A DNA stretch of 64,000 nucleotides from Henckelia pumila (GCF_033568475.1 NC_133122.1:144536861-144600860), one strand, 5' to 3'; counted from the stretch's first letter, positions 35,018-46,936 are shown. The notes: generated by a model from the letters alone, not told the origin. Numbers and translations: made by a program.

Positions 35018-35249
35018 TGCTTTATATTTTAATTTGTTCTCCTGAATAGCACACTATATTATTGAAAATATCATATTTATATATAGACATTGATGCTTCA
35101 GAAGTAGCACAATTTATAGTTTGTGTTGATGTTCTTGAAGCAACACAACTTTTTGTTTATGTTATTGCTCTTGAAATTGCAAAAATTAGTTTCATTTTGA
35201 TGCTTGTAGCATAACATAATTTTGTATTGATTATCTAGCCAAATATATG

Positions 35250-37020
35250 ATTTAATATCTGAAATCTAATAATATTCAATATTTTTTAAGAATAATGATT
35301 GAAGATTTAGAATGATAAATTTTTCTGAATAATATGAATATCAAATATGATATCTATAAGATTTATAATCAAATATATTTAAATATTTTTGAAGAACAAT
35401 CAGATAAGATCTAAGATCTTTATAAATACTAGCACACAAACGCACGGGTTGCGTGCCTTATACGTTCCAATGTTTTAATTGAAAATTTTAAAAAAATAGT
35501 GAAAATAAAAATGGAAATTTTCTAAATTGTTTTAATTTAAAATTTAAAAAAAATAGTGAAAGAAAAAATGGGAATTTTGTAAATGGATATCGCAAAAAAT
35601 GAAAAAAAAAAAAAAAGAAAAAAAGAGTGAAAGTAGCATTTTTGTAATTACATGGTCAACAAAGGGTAAAAGTAAAGGGGTTGGTCATGCTAACATACCA
35701 ACCCCTCAAGTTTAATAAGATAGAAATTTTTTTTGAAAATATTGATATTAGATCCAATATCTGAAAATATTCCAGGAGAATATTAATTTGATTATAGATA
35801 TATATTTATTGATTACTCTCGAACAAGTATTATATTATTTGCCGATATTTCCAAAAAATATTGCTCTTTACATCTTATCTGTCAACATTCCAGAATATTA
35901 TTGATATGAGATCTATCAGTATTCGTGACGAATATTTATCAAAGATCGAAAATCTATCAATATTTCTGAAAAATATTGATTTTATATCTAAACATTCTTG
36001 AAGAAAATTAGACCTACAATTTAAAGATCTAATACTGATATATCAATATTTCTAATATATATTGATATAAAGATTATAAATTTCCTGAATAATATTGATT
36101 AAAATTTGTATCGATAAATGATATATCATCTAAAAATTGTCAATATCTTGAAGATATCGATTATTGAATTTAAATATTTCTGAAGGATATTGATGCACAA
36201 TAAAAAAAAAGTTATCGATATTCTTAAATTTATTGATGTAGTGCATAAGATTTGTTAATGTTCTCGAAGAATATTGAAACAACATACAAATTTGTTAATA
36301 GTCTCGAAGAATATTTCTTTATTGTGAATTATAAATATATATTTAGTTTGTTTTCTCGATGAACGCATATTGCAATAAATATTTATTTATATATTCAATT
36401 ATGCTCCAAAAGCAGTATGATTTATAAGATTTATATCGATATAAGATCTATCAATATTCATGAAGAATATTGACATAAGCTAAACAATCTATCATTATTT
36501 TTTAAAAATATTGATTAGGTTTATCTTCAATCATGAATAATATCGATAAAAATATATCTATATATATTCATGTAGAATATTGATATAAAATCTAAATATT
36601 TTTTAATATTTCTTGAACAATATTAACCAAAATCTAAAGATTTGTCAATATTTCTGCATAATATTTATATAAGATCTAGTATATATCAATTTTCTTGAGG
36701 AATATTGGTGCAAAATAGAAGATGCATAATATTCTCAAAAAGATTGATTTAAACTTTATCAATATTCTTGAAGAATATTGAACTAATATACAAAGTCTAT
36801 TGATATATATCATGAATGATATTGATAAAATATATAAGATTTGAGAGTATCTTAGAAAAATGTTGATCAATGATTTAAAATTTGTTAATATTCCTGAAGA
36901 ATATTAAACGTAGTACTCCCGATATATTTATCAAAATTCTTTAAGAATATTGATTTAAGATCAAAATTTTGTCAATATTTCTAAAAAATATTGATCTATA
37001 ATTAACAATAGATTAGTAAA
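35250..37020 (+). repeat. Degenerate hairpin satellite in the copia leader
   Basis: CAATATT, a 5-8 nt spacer such as CTTGAAG or TCTGAAG, then AATATTGAT recurs dozens of times with AAGATCTA-type linkers, at roughly 40-60 bp steps. Each unit is a small inverted repeat. The 5' flank (35080-35220) has a similar pattern with TTCTTGAAGCAACACAA. The array occupies the usual gag position and is interrupted by a Helitron at 35429-35720. Confidence 0.75.
35429..35720 (-). mobile_element. Small non-autonomous Helitron, 292 bp
   Basis: On the minus strand it begins A|TCTTATTAAACTTGAGGGG and ends with hairpin GCACG-CAACC-CGTGC (35442-35456), then CTAG (35429-35432) followed by T. The 5' end resembles that of the Helitron at 14192. 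It interrupts the hairpin satellite of the copia leader. No coding capacity. Confidence 0.8.
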
Positions 37021-37339
37021 TAAAGAGCGATTAATATTGAAAGTCGCCTGATTGATGTGATTCATTCTCTGAAGTGAATGAACATATTTTATATATTGTG
37101 TCATGTGTAGATTACATTTTCAAGGAATATGATTTTTTTTTATTTCACTAGAAGTGGAATATATACAGATTACAAAATATCGGCATAAATATTTAGAAAA
37201 TGTATGTTTCAAGTATTATAAAAAATATATTCATACTTATAGTACGATAAATAAATAAAAAATATCGTAATAAAATAGTGTACTAGATGTACATTGATTT
37301 CGCATATCCCTATTTACAGAATAACGTACCTGAAGTACG

Positions 37340-39815
37340 TTAAAAGATTTTACAGGTTTCAATGAAATAAATTTGTGGGGCAATTGGTACATATCCAAAA
37401 TAATATTTACATCCTAACCTAAATGGATTTATTAAATGATTCAGAAGATCATTAAGGTTTTGTCATTTCAAATAAATACAAATTCACCCGCAATTAATTA
37501 AGATATCAGAACTCAAAGGAGTCGATATTTATATTCGACATATGAGGTATAAGAAGTTACTAAATCGTACATGAAGTACGTTAAAAGGATATCTATCAAA
37601 CATTATACATAATTTGTGGAGGAAATTGATTACTACCCAAATTATATTTTCAAAATAACTTAACATAGATGTATTAAAGATCCAGAATATCATTTGGTTA
37701 TCATGAAAAATGACGTGTTTGATAGTATTTGTGTTTTTTGGAATCCAAAGACAATATTCATTCAATATAGTATATCATTACAAAATTGCTCTAGAAAAGC
37801 TCTAGTACTCTAGAAGAGTTAATATGCATTTGTTGAAAAAAACATGACATTATTGTTAATAATGAATATTGTTCTTATGTCTCATAGATAAATATAATAT
37901 CAAGACATTTGATCCAGTAGATATCAAAATATAATTGAGTGGTACACAAACTCAATTTCTCAAAAATAGTATTGTATCAATGTCAGTATGATAAAAATAG
38001 ACATCACAATAAATCAAGAGGTTACTGACATTTTAATTTACTGATATTGTAAACATGAAGTTTATTAATATCGTAAATAAAAATTTGTTGATGTCATAGA
38101 CTTAAATTTGGTATCGCAAACTAGAAGTTTACATACCAATAAAACTTATTGATACAAATACTTTCATAGTGTGGCATATTGATAGTATACAAGTGTATTA
38201 TCCAATTAACCAGAATTTTTTGGATTGATAAATAAGATGATTCTTGAACCAAAGAACCAGATCATTCTAACATTAATTCAAGAATTTTTATGTGTTAATA
38301 GTATAGCTATCAATAGTTCAATTGGAACTGAATCCTTATATTTCTGGAATATTGAAAAGTAATTATAAACGTGTGTCCACGACTCGCAACCTGATGTTTG
38401 CGAATATATTTACTGAGAATAATTTCCAGAATATACAATTAGTAAAAATGATTTAGTTGATTAATTATCAAATGTCTCCAATCAACTAATAGACCATAGA
38501 TTTTGAAAATAATGCGTCATATTTTGGGATGTGATATGTTGCCTGCAGCAAATATTGTAAATATTTTGCCCACTAATTATTATTAATTTTTGACTTTGAG
38601 CCAAGTTTTATGGGTTAAAAGTTATTGATTGTGCGTTAAATGCACTACAAGAAATCTCTCGAAGAGACTGAAGACATGTTGGAAATACTTTGATTCTTAT
38701 GATTCAGTATTTCGAATCAATAACAATGAGATTTTTATGACGCGATTTATCAATTGTTGCTTAAGTTAAACAATGTTTTCCAACATTGAGGGGAAGGAAC
38801 ATAGAAGCTAAATGTATATCAATGAGAATGTATTGTCTTTAAACTATAAAGTGAATCCGATGTTCAGAGTTTAGTTTTAAAATACATTGTCTGATGTAAT
38901 GCGATATATTAGCTATTGTAATTGTTCCAGTTGAACAATTTTTGTTCTCTCGCTTTCTAATTGGTTTTAAATCTAAACCAATAACCCATACTCAAAAGAA
39001 TGAAAAAATAACTAAAATGTCAAATTAAGGAGGCCGATCGTCTTGAAGAGATAATGAAATAAATAATAGTGAAACCCCAGAAGAGGTTCATGTATCTGAA
39101 AATTATGATATCAATGTCCCTGTAGGACAATCTCACTTGCAAGTAACTCTGAAATACGCCAGAAGCTCGACCAATTAGTTCAAATATATTGTATCTTGAG
39201 AGAAAAATATATAAGAAACAAAATGATCAAAAACCCCCTAAGTGATTTGAAAAAGGATCGATCAAATAAAATAAAGATAACATTATTATTGAAGAATACT
39301 GATGAAATCTCAGTATGATATCAATGAGTTTTCATTTTCGTACGATAAAGGGATGTGAATATCATAAAATGTAAATCTCTCTTGTAGCATGAAGTTTTTC
39401 ATAAAGACTTGAAGTTTACTATGAGAAGTCAGTTACATTATCATGGTTGTGTTGACTAAGTATTTATATGATTCGAAAAATCTCTGAAAGATTTTAAGTG
39501 TCAAATCAAATTAGATTCAACCTCCATAACTACATTTTCGATAAAGCTACATAAGTCAATAAATGGAATAAAAAAAATAATAATCCAGATACATGTGGTA
39601 CAATCGACTTAGTACTTCAGAAGAGTTTACTAAAGCTGTCAAGTATTTGAAATATAAACATGTGATGAAAACTTGCAATATATGAAATTTTCTTTTGAGC
39701 CATAGATCTGATATTTCCCACAAGGAATATATGTTAATTAGTTATAGTACACAACAAAGTACTAAAATACATTTATATGGATATACTATATCCATTAATG
39801 AATGTTTCGTCATTT
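37340..39815 (+). pseudogene. Eroded copia polyprotein remnants (integrase/RT)
   Basis: Short stretches read like copia pol interrupted by many stops and shifts. TTTCCAACATTGAGGGGAAG (near 38779) resembles the FPTLxG segment after integrase. NVPVGQ-like sequence lies near 39115-39130, a DEIS...Y pattern near 39300-39340, YLYDSKNS-like sequence near 39455-39480 where RT has SLYGLKQS, and VKYLKYKHVMKTC near 39635 resembles the pre-RNase H region. No domain is complete. Recognition is by eye and individually weak, but the order is collinear with Ty1/copia. Confidence 0.6.
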
Positions 39816-42800
39816 CACTACAAAAAAACTTTTTTTTAAGAACGGTTTTTTAGGAGCAGTTTTAACACTGCTCTTGAAAGGTGACCAATAGAACCAGTTT
39901 TAATTAAACCATTTTTAATGTCTTGCATTTTAAGAGCGGTTTATTAACCACTCATGCTGACCATATTTTAGTACCGGTTTCTACAAACCGCTGCTACAAA
40001 CTGTTCTTATTGACATAATTGTTAGGACCACTCTTGAAACTACTCATATTTAATATTTTTAACAGCGGTTTCACAAAATTGATCTTGTAAACCGCTCTTA
40101 TTGCTATATCTTATAGGATTGGTTTCGAGACTGTACCTATTGAATACTTTTATTACCAGTTTGTATAAACCGCTGCTATAAACTGCTCTTATTGACATAA
40201 ATGTTAGGAGCACTATTGAAACTCCTTATAGTGAATATTTTTAGTAGTGGTTTTCACAAAATCGATTATGAACCGCTTTTATTGCTCTATTTTTTTAGAA
40301 ATAATTTGGAACTGCAGTAAAAACTAATACTTGTTATATAAAAATTAAAACTTTTCAATCAAAATCAGCATATATTAAACAATTTCTACATAACATAACA
40401 TAACAAACAAAAATATATAATTTTGGAGTAATAATAATTATTTAGACATTAAAAAAAATTATTGATCAAATATTTTTCATTCAAATCAGCATAAACTACA
40501 CAATATTTGATCTTCATAACTAAAAATAATAATTTATATAAGTAATGTTTTTCATGGATCACATTAGAGATCAATCTAACACATTTGATACGTGAGACGT
40601 ATTGTTGTGATGTAATAATTGTTCCTACTTGGTAGAACGATCAAATCATGATGTTTGGGCTGCTATGCAGTTTAAAATTTTGATTTGTATCATTACCACC
40701 AGATATAATTTTTGATAAAACAGCAAGCGCTGAGTTCTACAATTAGTGCAAGGAGTACAATTATTGAGAGAGATTTTCGGCGTGCAATAATTGTCTCTAC
40801 TTAGTAGAGCAATCGAACCATGACGTTTGGACTGTTGTACATTTTAAACGATTTGAGTTTTACCATTACCACCAGCTATAGCTTTTGGTAAAACGGAAAA
40901 CGTTCGATTCTACACATATTATAAGATTTTTTGTAAAATAAAATAGTAATAATTACAATAACCAATATAATAATAAAAATAAATTTAACTTAACACCCCA
41001 CATGTTGCATATAATTACTTTTCAAATGACAATAATAGCATCAATAACAACAATATATAAAATAAATATTTGACAATACAACTCATGTTTTAAAAGTAAA
41101 ATTATATTGTTTAGATTTAAAATAAGTTATGTATAAATTTTAAGTAATACCAAACTATTATAATTAGTAATATAGTTTACTAATTAAATTAAAATAGTGA
41201 CATCTTTATAAATTTATATCTCAAAATAATTTAATAATTATGACCATTAAATATTTTTATATGATTTTTAATTTAGTCATTTAAATTTATTATATTTGAT
41301 TAATTCTTATACATGAGAAAAATAAAAGTCCAATCCTTACTACTAGTACTTGCACGAGTATATATGCAATATAAAATTGTATTTACATATGAAAATAAAT
41401 TTAAAAGATAATAAATTGTTTAAAAATAATTAATTATCTTGTATCCTTAATAATAGGATTGAAAATTTGAAAAGCCAATTGATATAATAGAATAGATTAT
41501 ATGAATTGAATCCATTTATTAATATCCATCCAAGATTTTTACTGTAATTGATATTTAAGTACTAAAACTTATTTTCTTAAACTTGTTACGCATGCCAACA
41601 AAAAGTATCTTTATATTTGATAATATTGGCCAAGTTTGAATTTGATACGAGGTGGATGGATTGATATAAACCGCCTAAATTTTATTTAATTTTGCCAAAT
41701 CATTTCAAATGTAATTTGCATCCGCCAAATTTTTGAAGACTTAAGACTTTAAAATTCTGCAAACCCTCGCTCCTTTATAAGTCTTAAGATTATGAAAAAT
41801 TCTCCATTTATCTTCTACCCTCACTTGTCTAACTTACCTCTTCTCGCTACTCCTAATTTTATCATCTCTTCTTTTCATGTTACCCCTTAACGTTTATATG
41901 TCCCGATATTTCTTCTTTTCATGTTGTGGAGTCACTTCTATATTTTGAATCGCATTAGATTTTATTTCTCGGAGGTATTTTATTTACTTTTGAGTTTTGT
42001 TTAATTGAATCTGATTTTTACATATTTGGGATAATCTTGCACAAAATGATTACGACTGAATCTTGCACAAAATGATTACGACTGCTATATATGGGACAAT
42101 AGTTTTCACTATTTAACTGTATTTAACATTCATTTTCTACAATTCTGAATAATTATTGTCAGGTTGATATTGATTATGATGAACAAGATGGATGTAAAGT
42201 CGATTCAAAATATCGAAAGATGATTTGGTAGGCACAAATCAATTGACAAAGAACTTGGTGATGAATATGATTCACAAGATACATCAATTCACTATCAAAA
42301 TATGAGACGATTTCAATAAATCATGTCAAAGCGAGGAGTCTAATGAGTCGGGTAAAGAGTATTTTTCATATAAATATTTGGCTAAGTTAACCATTTTAAA
42401 TAAAATTTTATTTTCATACATTTTACAGGTATGGTTAGATTCGTCATACAACAAAATACGATATATATATATATATCAAGTGCACAAAAAAATGATCGTA
42501 AATTTCTCCAACTATGGGAGTGGGATGACAAGAAGATAGATTTTTAAAGAAGGATCGATTTATTTTGTATTACCACTTTGGAGTATTGATTTGTCTTTGT
42601 GTAGATTGGTTGTTACTATTAAATATTGATTTGAGTATTGAAATGTTAAATTGAAGTGATTTGTTAATTGATAAGTATTTGTTTAATTATTTTTGCTATT
42701 AATTGATTAATTGTATTTAAACAACATATATTATATTCGAAAAAAAATTATAAAAAATTGCTAGTTTATCTTTATGAGCCATAACAAAAAGATGTGGTTT

Positions 42801-43420
42801 CAAAAAAATTGGCTCCGCTAAAATGGATTTAAATTCGACAATTCCCAACGCTAACAAAAACGCTTCAATACATACTGTTTTAGAAGTAATTCAAACCATT
42901 CTTACATTTGACAACATCAAGAGCAATTTGAAAGTTTTGATAAATTCTTTGTTTTAAAAGTGGTATGAAATCGCTCCTATATCCACGGTACACAGGAGTG
43001 GTTCCAAACCTTTGCTATATTTTGATATCCAAGAGCAGTTTTCAGACGTTCTTACACCCATAGAATTTAACAGCGGTTAACACTGCTCCTAAATTCAGAG
43101 CTTTAGAAGTGGTTCAAACCATTCTTACACTCAACAACTTCAAGAGCGGTTTAAACCACTCTTGAATTTTCTATTACTAGAAGTGCTCAATAATTATTCT
43201 TATATTCATGACATGTAAAAGCGATTTTAAACCGTTCTTAAAACGAACAATAAGAGCGGTCTTTCAACTTTTACCATCGGGCATTAAAACCGCTTCTATA
43301 AGCTATAGGGACGTCGACAAGAGGAGCGATTTTGAAATCGTTGGTAAAAGTTGAGAAGCGGTTGAAAACCGCTCCTATAACGCATAAAAACCGCTTTTAT
43401 AAGCAACTTTTTTTGTAGTG
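39816..43420. mobile_element. Non-autonomous CACTA (En/Spm) transposon, 3605 bp
   Basis: It starts CACTACAAAAAAACTTTTTT and ends AAGCAACTTTTTTTGTAGTG, so both ends are CACTA with inverted extensions, flanked by the 3-bp TSD TTT (39813-39815 and 43421-43423). Subterminal regions of about 500-640 bp (39835-40320 and 42780-43415) are packed with AAGAGCGGTTTTAAACCGCTC-like repeats in both orientations, as expected for transposase-binding arrays. The centre (40320-42780) is AT-rich with no TNPD/TNPA-like frame. The element interrupts the decayed copia. Confidence 0.93.
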
Positions 43421-43423
43421 TTT

Positions 43424-43922
43424 AAATGATCAAAAGATCTTTAGTCCTGAAGTACTTTATATAAGCATCAATCGAAGATAATGTGATGAATCTTTTCATA
43501 TGGGCATTGCCGATATCAAACTTTGAGAAATAAAGATTCAATATCGGGCAACGACTTAAAGATTTCAACTAATGCTTGCAACAGGAGGAGTAATTCTTAT
43601 GACTTGTTTATGATTTTTCCCAAGTGGTATTTCATAATCAGGTTTTTGATGAGGCAGTCAACAAGAAGCAAAAGATGTCGTACTCTTTTTTTCTTAACTG
43701 AATTTTTTTCACATTGGGTTTTCTCTAGTAAGATTTTAACGATGCACATCTGTATTCAAGAAATATCCAAGAAGAAATATCAATTGTTGTACTCTTTTTT
43801 CTTCGCTCAGGTTTTTATCCCATTAGGTTTTACTGACAAGGTTTTAACGAGGCAACACTTGAGTTTTCATGAAGTTCCCAAGCAACCATCTTGCCAAACA
43901 GAAATAATCATATAAAGAGCAG
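43424..43922 (+). other. 3' interior of the decayed copia
   Basis: Continuation of the copia after the CACTA insertion. From about 43680 a pattern common to plant copia 3' regions recurs twice: a GTACTCTTTTTTTCTTA-like stretch, ATTGGGTTTT, TAAGATTTTAACGA or AAGGTTTTAACGAGGC. The 130-codon frame at 43523-43915 is this region translated by chance. A short purine run (AAAGAGCAG) precedes the 3' LTR at 43923. Confidence 0.6.
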
Positions 43923-44136
43923 TGTTATGATATGATTTTGAATATAGATGATTATCAAGATAGATTTTTTGTTAAGATAGATATCTCAATATTATCTATC
44001 TACATATTTGTATCTTGTAATTATACCCTATAAATGGGGGTTCTCAGTTATGAATGAAACAGTTCTGAGTCATTCTCGGAACTCACTTTTCTCTCTATTC
44101 TCTTCTCCTCTCTATTTCATTATTAAATTTATAACA
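43923..44136 (+). repeat. 3' LTR of decayed copia (214 bp)
   Basis: Direct repeat of 34789-35002, same length and ends, followed by TSD CAAAT (44137-44141). Confidence 0.92.
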
Positions 44137-44326
44137 CAAATTTTATTTTCTCATTCTTTTCTTGTTATTTTTAAATTATTTCAAAATAGCTCTTATCAAA
44201 TCATTCAAATTCTAACATGTCCCCGTCTTTTTTTCTTTTTTCTTTCTTTCTTTTTCTAAAATACATTTGATTTTGTTAAACTAACTATATGATTTTATTA
44301 TACTATGATACTATGATAGCACTTAT

Positions 44327-44775
44327 TGTAACGACCCATTGTATCAAGACAGGTCTTTTCAGCGTGCTTATGTCCTCACTCACACGCACCCTGAAAAACT
44401 TTCCAGGGGTCACCCATCCTATAATTTCCCCAAGTCAAGCACGCTTAACTTTAGAGTTCTTATGTGATGAGCTTCCGAAAAGAAGATGCACCTTCTTAAT
44501 ATGAGCAGTACATATGAAATCTTTTAAACCCTCCTCAACTATGTAGTTCCATACCTACACAGTCTCAGAATCCCCTCTCATTTCGGCACGGGATCGGTTC
44601 ATTCATGTCTCCCTCCGCCTAGAAGCCTACCAGGAGCCGCTCATTGTTCGTGCAACCTTTTGGCACCGGCGATCACTCCCTGCCTCTTCAGCCCCGGGCG
44701 TCACATGCCCACCAGCTTCCGCTTGGTTCGTCCCCGAACCATACCGTACTAAGAGAGGTCGGCTTTGATACCATT
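44327..44775 (-). mobile_element. Cassandra-like TRIM LTR plus interior, inverted
   Basis: Read on the minus strand: PBS-like TGGTATCAAAGCC (44761-44773), a 170 bp GC-rich interior, a purine-rich GGCGGAGGGAGACA, then an LTR (44605 to 44327, 279 bp) from TGAATGAACC to GGGTCGTTACA. The LTR holds a 5S rRNA-like segment, the hallmark of Cassandra TRIMs. The expected upstream LTR is not next to this PBS: the gypsy LTR 3' fragment (44776-45497) is there instead. Confidence 0.82.
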
Positions 44776-45497
44776 TGAAACGACCCTAACTCTATAATTA
44801 ATAAATAAATATGCGGAGAAAAAAAAATTTTATTACTTACTAAATAAAATATGTACATATATGCCCATACATACATGCACAGAATAAAAAGATTTAAAAT
44901 AAATAAATAAATAAATAATTTAAATAAAAATGTATTCTTTAATAAAATAAATATCTGAGTCAAATATTGAATTAAAATACTGCATAAATAAAATGATTAA
45001 AGTTTGCATGCACTGAAAAAAATACTTAAAAATGTAACATGCTAAAAATATTCAAAACATGCAATGTGACTCAGACATCTATCACGGTCACGGGGTCACT
45101 GCATGTCCACTCATATGTCCTCGCCGCCAGTAGGAGCTACATCCTCCTCTATGTACTCACCTGCACCATACCAGTGTAGTGAGCCTAGAGGCCCAACATG
45201 CTAACATAACAAGGATTTAAAATAATTTAAATCAATTTAATGCTAATACATAACATATACATAAATGAGCATGCTTCAAAATATCATATCATAACTTAAC
45301 TTAAATTACTCAAATATCATAATACATAAATATTGTTGAGCAAATTATTTTCTAACATCGCATGGTTGTATCCGTAGTGTAACCTTAAATCATACATTAA
45401 ATACTGATCAGCGTGGAAACCAACGTACGTGGCGGTGACGAATCACCTCTTAAATTGGCAGTAAAATGCCCTTCAATAGTTCACATATGGGGACGAA
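44776..45497 (-). repeat. Inverted 3' fragment of the gypsy LTR
   Basis: The reverse complement matches about the last 730 bp of the 3' LTR (about 52870-53600), ending GGGTCGTTTCA at 44776. Visible differences include single substitutions such as CTACTGGCGG against CTACCGGCGG. The outer ~1.9 kb of this LTR are absent. Homology stops at ...TTCGTCCCCA near 45490. Confidence 0.9.
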
Positions 45498-45499
45498 CA

Positions 45500-45779
45500 T
45501 GAATGAACCGATCCCGTGCCGGAATGAGAGGGGATTCTGAGACTGTGTAGGTATGGGACTACATAGTTGAGGAGGGTTTAAAAGATTTCATATGTACTGC
45601 TCATATTAAGAAGGTGCATCTTCTTTTCGAAAGCTCATCACATAAGAACTCTAAAGTTAAGCGTGCTTGACTTGGGGAAATTATAGGATGGGTGACCCCC
45701 TGGGAAGTTTTTCAGGGTGCGTGTGAGTGAGGACATAAGCACGCTGAAAAGACCTGTCTTGATACAATGGGTCGTTACA
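45500..45779 (+). repeat. Forward Cassandra-like LTR (280 bp) beside the gypsy PBS
   Basis: TGAATGAACC...GGGTCGTTACA, the inverted copy of 44327-44605. It occupies the place of the gypsy 5' LTR end, one base from the PBS. A 5S rRNA-like segment lies inside (45611-45722). Confidence 0.85.
45611..45722 (+). ncRNA. 5S rRNA-derived sequence in LTR (Cassandra type)
   Basis: Order and spacing follow plant 5S rRNA: GGTGCATC start, CATCACATAAGAACTCTAAAG, the box A-like AGTTAAGCGTGCTTG, then the box C-like AGGATGGGTGACCCCCTGGG, and a GGGTGC end. Box A and C are well kept while the 5' third is diverged. This matches the known Cassandra property of pol III-type 5S promoters inside LTRs. It is not a functional ribosomal 5S gene. 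The inverted copy lies at about 44385-44495. Confidence 0.85.
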
Positions 45780-45781
45780 AA

Positions 45782-45794
45782 TGGTATCAGAGCC
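45782..45794 (+). other. Gypsy primer-binding site, tRNA-iMet type
   Basis: TGGTATCAGAGCC, two bases after the ACA end of the adjoining Cassandra-like LTR. It is followed by AGGTTCTTGGAGGGGTCATT, the usual start of this gypsy family's leader. Confidence 0.92.
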
Positions 45795-45965
45795 AGGTTC
45801 TTGGAGGGGTCATTACTGCTATGCGAGCTCAGAAATCCACGCTACCGGTCTGTAAGTTTTAAGTGTTTATAGTATGATTTAATTCTTTGGATTTAAGTTA
45901 ACATTACTTTTAAACCACTTAGTTATGCATGGCGATTTACGTAAAGAAATATGTGGTGGTGCAGA

Positions 45966-46936
45966 ATGCCTCCCAGACCGATGAACAGACGTGGGGGGAT
46001 CTCCACCTACACCTCCACCTCCACCTCCGCAGAACCCACTAGCAGCATTGGAGCAGGCCAATGTGACCTTGATGGCGGGGATTACTGCTCTGCTAGAGCA
46101 GCAGGCTTCACGTCCGAGGATGTCCCATGAGGAGGACGTAGCAGAGCGGTTCCAGAAGAAGGGACCCAAGGAGTTTTCGTGTATCACCGATCCTTTGGTG
46201 GCTGAGGGGTGGATTCTCTCTTTGGAGTCCATCTTTGCGTACATGGGGATCACAGACGCCGACAGGGTGAACTGTGCGACGTATATGTTGAGAGGAGATG
46301 CAGCTCTATGGTGGGAGGGTGTTGTCAGGGGAGTTCACATTCCTACACTGACATGGACAGAGTTTAGGCGTATCTTCTACGCCAAGTATTTCACCGAGGA
46401 TGTGCGTAGCCGCATGATCCGGGAGTTCACGAGTCTCCGGAAGGGGGACCGATTAGTGGTGGAGTATGTGCGACAGTTCGAGAGGGGCTGTCACTTTGTG
46501 CCCTTGATTTCAGTTAGCCCGCAGGAGAAGTTGAGGCAGTTTGTGAAGGGTCTGAAGGCAGATATCAGACATGACATTCGCATGGCAGACGTCCTTACTT
46601 ATGAGTCTGCAGTCAGTAGAGCCTTGCGTTCCGAAGAGGGTCGGAGAGAGATCCAGAGGGAGCAGCAGGGGAAGAGGCAGTTTCCGGCTAAGGGCCCGAA
46701 TCCGCAGCAGAGGCCGCAGCAGCAGAGGGGCGGGGCCCCTAATGCCATAGGTTTTCCTACTTGCCCGAAGTGTCAGAAGATGCATTCGGGACCGTGTTTG
46801 TTGGGAGCAGGGGTTTGCTATCACTGTAGGGACCCAGGGCATCAGATAGCTAACTGCCCGAGGAAGAAGAACACTGCTGGTAGAGTGTTCGTCATGCAGG
46901 CCGAGGAGGTAGATCCAGACACCTCCTTGATCACCG
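45966..46936 (+). pseudogene. Gypsy gag with zinc knuckle, N-terminal frameshift
   Basis: The natural ATG is probably 45966 (MPPRPMNRRG). A run of six G (45993-45998) puts the following proline-rich segment (SPPTPPPPPPQNPLAALEQ) one base out of frame. From there the frame is open: retrotrans_gag domain with ERFQKKGPKEF, AALWWEGVV and LTWTEFRRIFYAKYF, then the zinc knuckle CYHCRDPGHQIANC near 46819-46860 and RVFVMQAEEVDPDTSLITG. Unspliced, it stops at 46953. An in-frame intron from 46937 would join it to protease. A later start could still give a shortened gag. Confidence 0.88.

Larger units (their letters stand above)
34789..44136 (+). mobile_element. Decayed Ty1/copia retrotransposon hosting Helitron and CACTA insertions
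   Basis: LTRs 34789-35002 and 43923-44136 (both 214 bp, TGTTATGATATG...TTTATAACA) are flanked by TSD CAAAT (34784-34788 and 44137-44141). The plus-strand interior carries copia-like remnants full of stops. The element is 9348 bp, of which 3605 bp is the CACTA insertion and about 292 bp a Helitron. The order of events is copia first, then Helitron and CACTA. The LTRs still look very similar although the coding part is badly eroded, so this may be a copy mobilised in trans after it had lost coding capacity. Confidence 0.92.

Noticed and set aside
35250..37020. CRISPR-like array
   Set aside because: Units are degenerate and irregularly spaced, in a plant retrotransposon leader; no cas genes.
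43523..43915. 130-codon plus-strand frame
   Set aside because: It covers the typical 3' non-coding region of a copia, next to its 3' LTR.
45611..45722. Genuine 5S ribosomal RNA gene
   Set aside because: The 5' third is diverged, it lies within an LTR, and an inverted copy sits in the partner LTR; it is a Cassandra-type derivative.
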